Assembly: GCA_016717595.1 (NCBI GenBank)
Contig: JADKFE010000031.1
Coordinates: 1 to 64,000, forward strand
Source: Deltaproteobacteria bacterium
GTDB taxonomy: Bacteria > Myxococcota_A > UBA796 > CAJQPC01
Reading direction: 5' to 3'
DNA length: 64,000 bases
The notes beneath the pieces are model-generated. The model had not been told where the DNA came from. It was given only the letters and a program-made list of their open reading frames with translations, and did not search any database. This document shows, piece after piece, positions 57,301-64,000 of the stretch (positions within the stretch are counted from its first letter, which is position 1; every line of letters starts with the position of its first letter). Position numbers and translations under genes: made by a program.

Positions 57301-58247
57301 GGGGTCTCCAGGGTGAGCAGGTCACGCAGGGTGTCTTGGACGCAGGTGACCACGACGGGCAGCTTCCAGCGGGTCATCGGCAGGGGGCTCGCCGTCTTGA
57401 CGCTGGCCTCTCCGGCGGCCATCAGCCGGGCCTCGGTGAGCGGGCCGCCCACGAGGGCCTCCTCAGCGGCGACGGCGCGAAGGGGGGTGTTGCCGACGCC
57501 GCCCAAGGCCACGCGGGCGAGGGTGATCTGCCCGGCGGCGTCAAACACCACACGCACGATGGCCTCGACGATGGGCCACTCGGCGTTGTTTCGGTGGGAC
57601 ACCCGGCGCCAGGCCGAGCGCTCATTCGCCGCGGGCGCGGGCAGGTTGAAGCCCACGATGAGCTGCCCTTGGGTGAGTCTGTGTGTGGTTCGGGGGTTCG
57701 TGCCGTCGCCATACAGCCCGGCGGCGTCGAGGAGCGCGCCGTCGGCCAGCTCGACCTGCGCGTCCCAGGCCAACATCCCCAGGGCCAGGGTGGAGGGGTG
57801 CGGCGCGGCGCAGGCCCCTTGGTCGAAGCAGGAGTGCAAGAAGTGGTCGCCGCCCCGGGCCAGGCAGGCGTCGCCGCCTTTTTTGAGGCAGACGAGGTTC
57901 GGGTTTCGGTAATACGCGCAGCGCACCTCTTGGGTGAGGTTGCCGCCGACGGTGGCCACCTCACGGATCGCCGGGGTGGCGAGGCCCGCGGCGGCGGCGG
58001 CGAGGCCGGGGTAACCCTTCCGCACGTCCGCGTGATGGGCGAAGGTGGCGATGCGGGTGAGCGCGCCCACCTTGAGGCCGCCGGTGGGGCCCGGGGAGAT
58101 CGTGTTGAGTCCGGGCACGTCCCGCAGCTCGATCACGTCGCCGTGGTGAAGGCCACGGGCGCGGCGGGCCTGGAGATCCGTGCCCCCGGCGCGGAAGCTG
58201 CCGGTGAGGGAGGCGGCGGAGAGGGCGTCTTTGGGGAGAGTGATCAT
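57297..58247 (-). CDS. Xanthine dehydrogenase-family FAD-binding subunit
   Basis: 316 aa. FAD_binding_5 marks are present: FRAGGTDLQARRARG, IATFAHHADVRKGYPGLAAA, then AIREVATVGGNLTQ. A Cys-rich insert (CAYYRNPNLVCLKKGGDACL, then SCFDQGACAAPHPST) resembles the segment seen in 4-hydroxybenzoyl-CoA reductase-like and related beta subunits. It passes electrons between the Fe-S/Mo subunit and FAD. It overlaps the large subunit gene by 4 bp and the small Cys-protein gene by 4 bp. Confidence 0.88.
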   Translation of the reverse strand: MITLPKDALSAASLTGSFRAGGTDLQARRARGLHHGDVIELRDVPGLNTISPGPTGGLKVGALTRIATFAHHADVRKGYPGLAAAAAGLATPAIREVATVGGNLTQEVRCAYYRNPNLVCLKKGGDACLARGGDHFLHSCFDQGACAAPHPSTLALGMLAWDAQVELADGALLDAAGLYGDGTNPRTTHRLTQGQLIVGFNLPAPAANERSAWRRVSHRNNAEWPIVEAIVRVVFDAAGQITLARVALGGVGNTPLRAVAAEEALVGGPLTEARLMAAGEASVKTASPLPMTRWKLPVVVTCVQDTLRDLLTLETP

Positions 58248-61036
58248 TGGCGAAGCGCCTCCAGCACACGATCAGGGCGAAGGGGGATGGACCGGAGGCG
58301 CACCCCGGTGGCGTGGGCGAAGGCGTTGCCGACGGCGCCGGCCACGCCGATGGTGGCCAGCTCCGCGAGGCCCGCGCCGCCGCCGCGCACACCGTCTAAG
58401 GGCGTCTCATCAAACGCCACCTCCAGGTTGGGGGTGTCGCCGACGCCGATGATGCGGTAGTCCTCTAGGTTGGTCGTGAGCTGAAGGCCGGTCTTGGGGT
58501 CCAGCCGCCGCTCCTCATACAATGCGTAGGAGAGGCCCTGGATGAAGCCGCCCAGACCTTGGCTGCGCGCGACGGGCGGCGCCATGATGCGCCCGGCGGC
58601 GAGGCCCATCCAGCCGTCTGTGGCGCGCACCCGGCCCGTGGCGGTGTCGACCTCCAGGGCCACAACCACCACCGCGCCCGGCCAGGCTTTGCCCCAGCCG
58701 AACTCGTCTGTGGCGAAATAATAGCCGTCGTCGTCTCGGCGGCGGCGGCCCAAGGCCCGGCGCTCGCCCGACCGCGCGAGGATCTCCGCCCAGGTGAGGC
58801 GCCCGGCGTCGTGATCGACCCCACCGTGCGCCATCACCGCGCCTTTGACGCCGAACAGATCCTCCGCCAGCTCCACGAGCTCTTCAGTGAGCTGCTTGGC
58901 GGCGTCTTCAGCGGCGGGCACGATGGACGGCGTGGTGCGGCTGCCCGCCGAGGCCGGGCCCCGGGGCGCGTCGGAGTCGCCAAACTGCACCTCGATCTGG
59001 GAGCGGGGCACGCCCAGGGCCTCGGCCAAGGTCCAGCTCAGGGCCGAGCGGCTGCCTTGGCCCATGTCTTGGCAGGCGCAGCGGGCGACGAACACCCCGT
59101 CCGCGCGGCCGATCAGCTCCACGCGGGTGCCTTTGGACAAGAAGTAGGGCCAAGCGGCGGCGGCGACACCCACCCCACGACGCACACGGCCCTCGCCGCG
59201 CTGGGCGTCACGATCTCGCCACAGCGGCGAGGCCTGGGCGAGCTCGTACAGTCGTTGGCGGCCAGGGTTTGGGTCCCAGCGTTTGCGCAGGGTGATCGGA
59301 TCTTCAGCCCGTTTGAGCGCGATCTCATCGACGGCCTGCTCCAGGGCGTAGAGCCCCGCCGGGCCGCCGGGGCCACGGAAGGGTTTGCCCGGCGCCGTGG
59401 TGGTCAACACGTCGTAGTCGCGGACGTCCTTGTTTTTGCTCCGATAGAGCAGGCGCAGCACGAGGCCCGTAGACCCGCCCACGGCGGCGCCGTTGAGGTT
59501 GTAGGCCTCGGCGTCTAAGCCGCCGAAGTTGCCGTCGGCGTCGGCGGCCAAGGCGATGTTCACGCTGGCCTCGGGGCGGTTGCCGCCGACGATCAGCTCC
59601 TCCCAGCGCTCAAAGGTGATCTTCACCGGGGCGCCCGCGAGCTTGGCGAGGTCTACGGCGGTGGTCATCTCTTGATCCACACCCGCCTTGCTGCCGAAGC
59701 CGCCGCCGACGTGATCGGCGCGCACCCGCACGTTGGCGCGCTCTAGGCCGTAGCGCTCACACAAGGCGTCGGCCATGTCATCGACGGACTGTGTGGAGAG
59801 CCAGACCTCTAGCTTGGTGTCGCCGTCCCAGCGGGCGAGGGCGGCGTGGGGCTCCATGCAGGAGTGGGCCTGGTTGTGCGCGGTGTAGCGGGCCTCGATG
59901 AGCTGGCCCTCTCCGGCGCGGGCGGCGGCCAGGGCCTTGGCGGCGCGTTTGGGCTTGGCCAGGAGGTTCGTCTCCGTGGGGCCGCGCAGGTTTCCCGCCC
60001 AGGGCGCCTTCATCACCGGGGCCTCGGACGCGCTCGCCGCGCCTTCGCCGCCGGGGAAGATGATCGTGGCGTCGGCGGCCAAGGCCGTCTCGGCGGAGAT
60101 CACCGGGGCCCGCTGGTGAAGCTCGAGCTTGATCGCGGCCAAGGCGGCGCGGGCGGTGGCCTCGTCGATGGCGGCGACGGCGGCGAGGGCCTGGCCTTCG
60201 TACCGAATCGGCGCCCCGGCCATCACGAAGGTCTTCACGGCCTTCACGCCGGGCAGGGCCTCGGCGGCGCTCACGTCAATGGAGACCACCTCGGCGTGGG
60301 GGGTAGAGGCCCGCAGAAACTTGCCGACCAACATCCCCGGGAGCATCACGTCCACGGTGTATTTTGCCGCCCCGGTGACCTTGGCCCGGGCGTCGTAGCG
60401 GGGGGCCTCCTTCTCGGGGCCGTCAAACCGACCGGCGCAGGCGTCGCGGATCGCCGCGCGGATCCCGACCTGGGCGCCGCAGCGGCAGACGTGACCGGCG
60501 AGGGCCTCAGCGAGCTCGGCGTCGCTGGGCTCGGTGGCGCCATGCGCCGCCCGCCAGCGGTCCATAAACGCCGCGCCCTCCATCACGAAGCCGGGGGTGC
60601 AGAAGCCGCACTGCATGGCGTCGTGGGCCATAAACGCGCGCTGAACGGGGTGCAGGGCCTCCCCAAAGCCCTCGATGGTGGTGACCTCACGGCCCTCCAA
60701 GGCCACCGCCGGGAGCAGGCAGGCGCAGGCCGGGGCCTTGTCGACCAGGACCGTGCACGCCCCGCAGGCGCCCTGACCACAGCCCAGCTTGGCCCCGGTG
60801 AGCCCCAGGCGCTCACGCACCAAGCTCAGCGTGGACTCATCGGCGCCGACGGTCTCGGCGCAGGCCACGCCGTTGACCTGGGTGTTCACCCGCACCGTGT
60901 CTGCCCCGGCGAGGTCGGCGGGGGCGGGCGTGCCAGACTTGGCGACAGACTCCGCGTCGGCCCGCAGGGGCAAGGTCGCGGCGCCGCCGAGCGCGATCAC
61001 GCCGCCGAGAAAGCCACGTCGAGAGGGGATGTTCAT
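58244..61036 (-). CDS. Tat-exported xanthine dehydrogenase-family protein: fused [2Fe-2S] and molybdopterin subunits
   Basis: 930 aa from ATG 61036. The Tat signal is SRRGFLGGVIALGGAATL. Residues about 45-210 carry two [2Fe-2S] clusters (GCGQGACGACTVLVDKAPAC, then QCGFCTPG and HVCRCGAQ). The rest is the molybdopterin domain (GAAKYTVDVMLPGMLVGKFL, QDMGQGSRSALSWTLAEALG). Near the C-terminus AELATIGVAGAVGNAF keeps the catalytic Glu at the spacing found in this family. The enzyme would oxidise or hydroxylate an aldehyde or N-heterocycle in the periplasm, together with the FAD subunit. Fusion of the two subunits is known in some periplasmic homologues. Confidence 0.9.
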   Translation of the reverse strand: MNIPSRRGFLGGVIALGGAATLPLRADAESVAKSGTPAPADLAGADTVRVNTQVNGVACAETVGADESTLSLVRERLGLTGAKLGCGQGACGACTVLVDKAPACACLLPAVALEGREVTTIEGFGEALHPVQRAFMAHDAMQCGFCTPGFVMEGAAFMDRWRAAHGATEPSDAELAEALAGHVCRCGAQVGIRAAIRDACAGRFDGPEKEAPRYDARAKVTGAAKYTVDVMLPGMLVGKFLRASTPHAEVVSIDVSAAEALPGVKAVKTFVMAGAPIRYEGQALAAVAAIDEATARAALAAIKLELHQRAPVISAETALAADATIIFPGGEGAASASEAPVMKAPWAGNLRGPTETNLLAKPKRAAKALAAARAGEGQLIEARYTAHNQAHSCMEPHAALARWDGDTKLEVWLSTQSVDDMADALCERYGLERANVRVRADHVGGGFGSKAGVDQEMTTAVDLAKLAGAPVKITFERWEELIVGGNRPEASVNIALAADADGNFGGLDAEAYNLNGAAVGGSTGLVLRLLYRSKNKDVRDYDVLTTTAPGKPFRGPGGPAGLYALEQAVDEIALKRAEDPITLRKRWDPNPGRQRLYELAQASPLWRDRDAQRGEGRVRRGVGVAAAAWPYFLSKGTRVELIGRADGVFVARCACQDMGQGSRSALSWTLAEALGVPRSQIEVQFGDSDAPRGPASAGSRTTPSIVPAAEDAAKQLTEELVELAEDLFGVKGAVMAHGGVDHDAGRLTWAEILARSGERRALGRRRRDDDGYYFATDEFGWGKAWPGAVVVVALEVDTATGRVRATDGWMGLAAGRIMAPPVARSQGLGGFIQGLSYALYEERRLDPKTGLQLTTNLEDYRIIGVGDTPNLEVAFDETPLDGVRGGGAGLAELATIGVAGAVGNAFAHATGVRLRSIPLRPDRVLEALRQ

Positions 61037-61188
61037 CTGGGGTCTCCGTAACTGAACGCCGGTCATTATACCCAGCGGCTCCCCGCTGACAAGGCGAGAC
61101 CGCGAAAAGTTGCGCGCTCCGGGGCACGCCGATGAGGCCAACGAGAGGATAGAGTTGCGCCGCGCGCTGCCGCGCATGTGGAGCGAAG

Positions 61189-61518
61189 ATGAACGACCCC
61201 CTCAAGATCGACGACATCAAGGTTGGCGCTGGCGCCGAGGCCGTCGCTGGCAAAAACGTCACGGTGCACTACGTCGGCACCCTCACCAACGGCTCAAAGT
61301 TCGACTCCTCCCGGGATCGTGGCGAAGGCTTCACCTTCCGCCTCGGCGCGGGCATGGTCATCAAGGGCTGGGACCAAGGCGTGGCCGGGATGAAGGTCGG
61401 CGGCCTGCGTAAGCTCACGATCCCGCCGCACCTCGGCTACGGCGTGCGCGGTTACCCGCCGGTCATCCCCGCCAACTCGACCCTGGTGTTTGAGGTCGAG
61501 CTGCTCTCCGTCGGCTGA
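61189..61518 (+). CDS. FKBP-type peptidyl-prolyl cis-trans isomerase
   Basis: 109 aa, the length of a single FKBP domain. VTVHYVGTLTNGSKFDSSRD, FRLGAGMVIKGWDQGVAGMK, then LTIPPHLGYGVRGYPPVIPA carry nearly all active-site residues (Tyr, Phe, Asp, Val, Ile, Trp, Tyr). No signal peptide, so it is cytosolic. The start is ATG 61189 and the gene is monocistronic. It is divergent from the molybdoenzyme operon and convergent with nadK (8-bp gap). Confidence 0.93.
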   Translation: MNDPLKIDDIKVGAGAEAVAGKNVTVHYVGTLTNGSKFDSSRDRGEGFTFRLGAGMVIKGWDQGVAGMKVGGLRKLTIPPHLGYGVRGYPPVIPANSTLVFEVELLSVG

Positions 61519-61526
61519 GCCGCCGC

Positions 61527-62279
61527 TCAGGCGTGCAGCAGCTTCTTGATCAGCGTAGAGGTGGGGTCGTGCCCGGCGAGCCACGCGAGGCGCACCGGGC
61601 GCTGGCCCCCCAACACCGTGATCCGCGTCGCGGCGCCTAAGTCGCGCCCGTCGCAGACCACCCGCGCCGGGCGGCGTTTGGCGTCGAGCACCTCCACGTC
61701 CACCCGCGCGTCCAGGGGCAGGGCGATGGGCCGCAGGCGCGGGATGTGGGGGTTGATCGCCACGAGCTGCAGCATCGGCAAGCTCGGGTGACAGGCCACG
61801 CCCCCGGCGGCCGTGGCATAGGCCGTGGATCCCAAGGCCGTGGCGGCGATGAGGCCGTCGCAGACGAGGCGCTTGACGACGACCTGGCCGTTGAGGCTCA
61901 CCCGCAGGTGCGCCGTCTGCCCCGAGGCGCGCTCGACGTAGAGATCGTTCAGGGCGAGATCAGAGGTCACCCGGCCCTCAGGATCGGTCACCTCAGCGGC
62001 GAGGCGCTGCGCCTGGAGGATGTGCCACTGGGCCTGGTCCCGCAGCCGCAACAACAACGAGTCGGTCTCGTCCATGGCGTTGAGCAAAAAGCCCAATCGA
62101 CCGCAGTTGACGCCGAGGTAGGTGTGGTGCTCGCCGAGCTCGTGGATCGTGCGCAGCATGAAGCCGTCGCCGCCGAGCACGAGGCAGAGGTCGGCGGGCA
62201 GGTCGTCGCCGAGGAGCGGCGCGAGCTCGTCGCGTTTTTGGCAGGCGAGCTCGTTGTGCGGGTCGTGGCGGATGAGCAC
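61527..62279 (-). CDS. nadK: NAD kinase
   Basis: 250 aa. The GGDG motif is in LCLVLGGDGFMLRTIHE. The NAD-binding segments GVNCGRLGFLLN, LALNDLYVERASGQTAHLRV and CDGLIAATALGSTAYATAAG (the TxYxxSAGG equivalent) are all in order. It makes NADP from NAD and ATP. The N-terminal is shorter than average. Convergent with the FKBP gene, divergent from dapF. Confidence 0.9.
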   Translation of the reverse strand: MLIRHDPHNELACQKRDELAPLLGDDLPADLCLVLGGDGFMLRTIHELGEHHTYLGVNCGRLGFLLNAMDETDSLLLRLRDQAQWHILQAQRLAAEVTDPEGRVTSDLALNDLYVERASGQTAHLRVSLNGQVVVKRLVCDGLIAATALGSTAYATAAGGVACHPSLPMLQLVAINPHIPRLRPIALPLDARVDVEVLDAKRRPARVVCDGRDLGAATRITVLGGQRPVRLAWLAGHDPTSTLIKKLLHA

Positions 62280-62335
62280 AGCCCCAGCTTATCACGCCCG
62301 TCGCTTGGGGCTCATGAAGGGGTTAGGTCGGCGTC

Positions 62336-63172
62336 ATGCGCCTCTTCAAGTCCCACGCCTTGGGCAACGACTACCTCATCCAAGAGTCTGGCCCGCCGCC
62401 CACCCCGGGCCTCGTCCGCGCCCTCTGCCACCGCACGAACGGCGTGGGCAGCGACGGCCTGTTGTGCCCCCAGCCCTCCCAGCGCGCCGATTGTGGGGTT
62501 CGTATCTACAACCCCGACGGCTCTGAAGCCGAGAAGTCGGGCAACGGCCTGCGCATCTTCGCCCGCTGGCGGGTGGACCGCCTGTTCACGCCCCGAGACT
62601 TCACCGTGGAGACCGCCGGCGGTGTGGTGCGCTGCACGGTGCTGGACGACGGCGTGCGGGTAGAGATGGGCCGCGCCCACTTTGCGCCCGAGGCGCTGCC
62701 CGCCACCTTCCCCGGGCCCTTGATCGACAGCGCCCTGCGGGTGGGGGACGAGCGCCTCACGGCGACGGCGCTCTCCGTGGGCAACCCCCACTGCGTGATC
62801 TTCGTCGAGCATGACCCAGAGCTCGCCCCCTGGCGCCGCTGGGGCGAGGCCATCGAGCGCCACCCACGCTTCCCCAACCGCGTGAACGTGCAGGTGGCCC
62901 AGGTGCTCGGCCCAGATCACCTCAGCCTGCGCATCTGGGAGCGCGGCGCCGGGGAGACCTCCGCCTCGGGCTCGTCGTCCTGCGCCGTGGCCGCCGCCGC
63001 CGTGCGCACCGGCCGCCTGCGCCCTGGTCGCATTCGCCTGGACATGCCCGGCGGCACCCTGTTCGTCACCGTCTCCGAGGCCTTGGACCTCATCTTAGAG
63101 GGCGCGGTGACCCCCATCGGTGAGATCACCCTCGACCCAAGCTGGCTCGCCGCCGCCCTCGCGCAGCCCTAG
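62336..63172 (+). CDS. dapF: Diaminopimelate epimerase-like protein (both catalytic Cys replaced by Ser)
   Basis: 278 aa with the DapF two-lobe pattern: FKSHALGNDYLIQ, TNGVGSDGLL, NPDGSEAEKSGNGLRIFARW, SVGNPHCVIFV and GAGETSASGSSSCAVAAAAV. Canonical DapF uses a Cys in each lobe (MCGNG and ACGTG). Here these positions are Ser68 and Ser211; the only Cys nearby is Cys216. Similar Ser forms are, to my memory, present in some other bacterial lineages. The pathway (L,L- to meso-diaminopimelate for lysine and peptidoglycan) is therefore probable but not certain. Its stop codon shares the palindrome CTAG with the stop of the convergent glycosyltransferase gene. Confidence 0.82.
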   Translation: MRLFKSHALGNDYLIQESGPPPTPGLVRALCHRTNGVGSDGLLCPQPSQRADCGVRIYNPDGSEAEKSGNGLRIFARWRVDRLFTPRDFTVETAGGVVRCTVLDDGVRVEMGRAHFAPEALPATFPGPLIDSALRVGDERLTATALSVGNPHCVIFVEHDPELAPWRRWGEAIERHPRFPNRVNVQVAQVLGPDHLSLRIWERGAGETSASGSSSCAVAAAAVRTGRLRPGRIRLDMPGGTLFVTVSEALDLILEGAVTPIGEITLDPSWLAAALAQP

Positions 63173-64000
63173 CCCACGAGCCCCACGAGGCCCTCGTCCA
63201 CGACGTCGCCCCAGGTGCGCACGTTGGGGGTCACCCGGCGGCCCAACCAGCGCCGGGCGGCGGAGATCCATGCGGACTTGTCCCCGGGGGGCAGCACCTC
63301 GCCGCCCTCCCCGACGAGCCTCCGAGCGTCGCCGATGTCCGAGGCCAAGGCCGGGGTGCCCTGCGCCCGGTAGGCCAAGAGCTTGAGGGGGCAGAACCAG
63401 GGCGGCGACTCAGGGCCATAGGGCGCGAGGCCGAGGTCCATGGCGGCGACGAGGTCGGCGGATCGGGCCTCGTCCACCTGCCCGGTGAGGATGACCCGCA
63501 CGCCGGGCGGCGGCGGCGGCGGGTTCGCCCCGACCATCAAGGCCACGGCGCCCAGAGACTCGGCGAGGGCGTAGGCCCGCTCGGCGCCGTGCCAAGGCTT
63601 CATGCTGCCCAAGAAGCCGACCACGGGCTCATCAGTGAGGCCGAGGCTGGCGCGGGTGGCGGCGCGGTCGCCTGGATAGGCCTCCACGCCGTTGGGCACG
63701 ATGCGCACCCGATGGGGGCTCACGCCGCGCTCGTGAACCACCCAGCGGGCGAGCCACGACGACACCACGAGCACCCGGTCGGCCTGGGGCAGCACCCGGC
63801 GCTCCCAAGCCTCGGCGTAGGCGGGATCGTAGACGGTCTCAAACCGGGCGCGCTCCATGGCCAAGGGCGCGTTGACCTCCAGCACCCACGGGGCGCCGGT
63901 CTTGGCGCGCACCCGGGCGCCGACGTCGGAGAACAGGCTCCAGCGCTCCCAGGTGAAGCTCGGCGCGGGGCCGCGGTTGGCCACCTCAGCGAGGCGCGCG
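63169..64000 (-). CDS. Glycosyltransferase family 4 protein, 5' end beyond the window
   Basis: The frame is open to the window edge, and the visible part begins in the middle of the N-terminal domain (RWSLFSDVGARVRAKTGAPW, then VLEVNAPLAMERARF). VLVVSSWLARWVVHERGVSP, then RVRIVPNGVEAYPG and the C-terminal domain with CPLKLLAYRAQGTPALASDI, GDARRLVGEGGEVLPPGD are typical GT4 features binding a nucleotide sugar. An in-frame start at 63984 is probably internal, since the family normally has about 100 more residues before it. It likely acts in envelope polysaccharide synthesis. Confidence 0.85.
   Translation of the reverse strand, partial: ARLAEVANRGPAPSFTWERWSLFSDVGARVRAKTGAPWVLEVNAPLAMERARFETVYDPAYAEAWERRVLPQADRVLVVSSWLARWVVHERGVSPHRVRIVPNGVEAYPGDRAATRASLGLTDEPVVGFLGSMKPWHGAERAYALAESLGAVALMVGANPPPPPPGVRVILTGQVDEARSADLVAAMDLGLAPYGPESPPWFCPLKLLAYRAQGTPALASDIGDARRLVGEGGEVLPPGDKSAWISAARRWLGRRVTPNVRTWGDVVDEGLVGLVG

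Noticed and set aside
58244..58420. Loss of the catalytic Glu of the molybdenum domain
   Set aside because: At first sight the GEPP-like motif seems absent, but aligning by distance to the following Gly-Asn places the Glu of AELATIG at the right position.

Overview
The window is very GC-rich, Gram-negative DNA that most resembles a myxobacterium or other former deltaproteobacterium (Myxococcota-like). The signs are MopE-type Asp-rich repeat lipoproteins, lipoproteins with Asp/Ser/Thr-rich linkers, an ascorbate-dependent-type copper monooxygenase with a haem c motif, two class III cyclases, and an F1 ATP synthase operon that lacks the a and c subunits. No rRNA, tRNA or CRISPR array was seen. 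This placement is inference from gene content.

Layout. 1-2.5 kb: two badly broken genes (SnoaL-like cyclase, HEVAH metallopeptidase) ending in a 44-bp tandem repeat. 2.6-5.8 kb (minus): L-type lectin lipoprotein, SDR and parvulin-type foldase. 5.98-7.63 kb: an unusual SDR-adenylate cyclase fusion. 7.6-10.14 kb: a microviridin-like graspetide locus, with an ATP-grasp ligase divergent from four small precursor genes carrying a PFFARFIE leader and a TxKxPSDxxx core. 10.1-18.4 kb: small membrane proteins, an MmyB-type regulator, two tandem MopE-like lipoproteins and poorly known genes. 18.6-24.7 kb: atpF'-F-H-A-G-D-C with a terminator. 24.8-29.1 kb: a YihY-like protein and a polar amino-acid ABC transporter whose binding protein and permease are fused. 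29.2-34.5 kb: a PD-(D/E)XK-like protein, two membrane glycosyltransferase-like proteins, a repeat-rich gap and a cupin. 34.6-42.2 kb: copper monooxygenase, SbcC/SbcD-like pair, Ca2+-type P-ATPase. 42.2-50.5 kb: GNAT, deoxynucleoside kinase, a Septu-like defence pair (PtuA/PtuB), PLD-VTT protein, SGNH lipoprotein and a second graspetide ligase. 50.5-64 kb: lipoproteins, acyl-CoA synthetase, beta-propeller, IS3 remnant, a membrane adenylate cyclase, a Tat-exported xanthine-dehydrogenase-type molybdoenzyme, FKBP, NAD kinase, a DapF variant with serines at both catalytic cysteine positions, and an edge-cut glycosyltransferase.

The most interesting system is the graspetide locus. Three of the four precursors seem to carry a second, degenerate core at the C-terminus. 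Three share a promoter module with fixed spacing. The two ligases expected for a tricyclic microviridin lie about 41 kb apart, and both have the same 11-bp box upstream.

Caution: about a third of the protein genes carry one or more frame breaks, including essential atpG. Several sit in or next to C or G runs. Uncorrected sequencing indels are the simplest explanation, so I annotate most of these as single genes with a noted frame break rather than as true pseudogenes.
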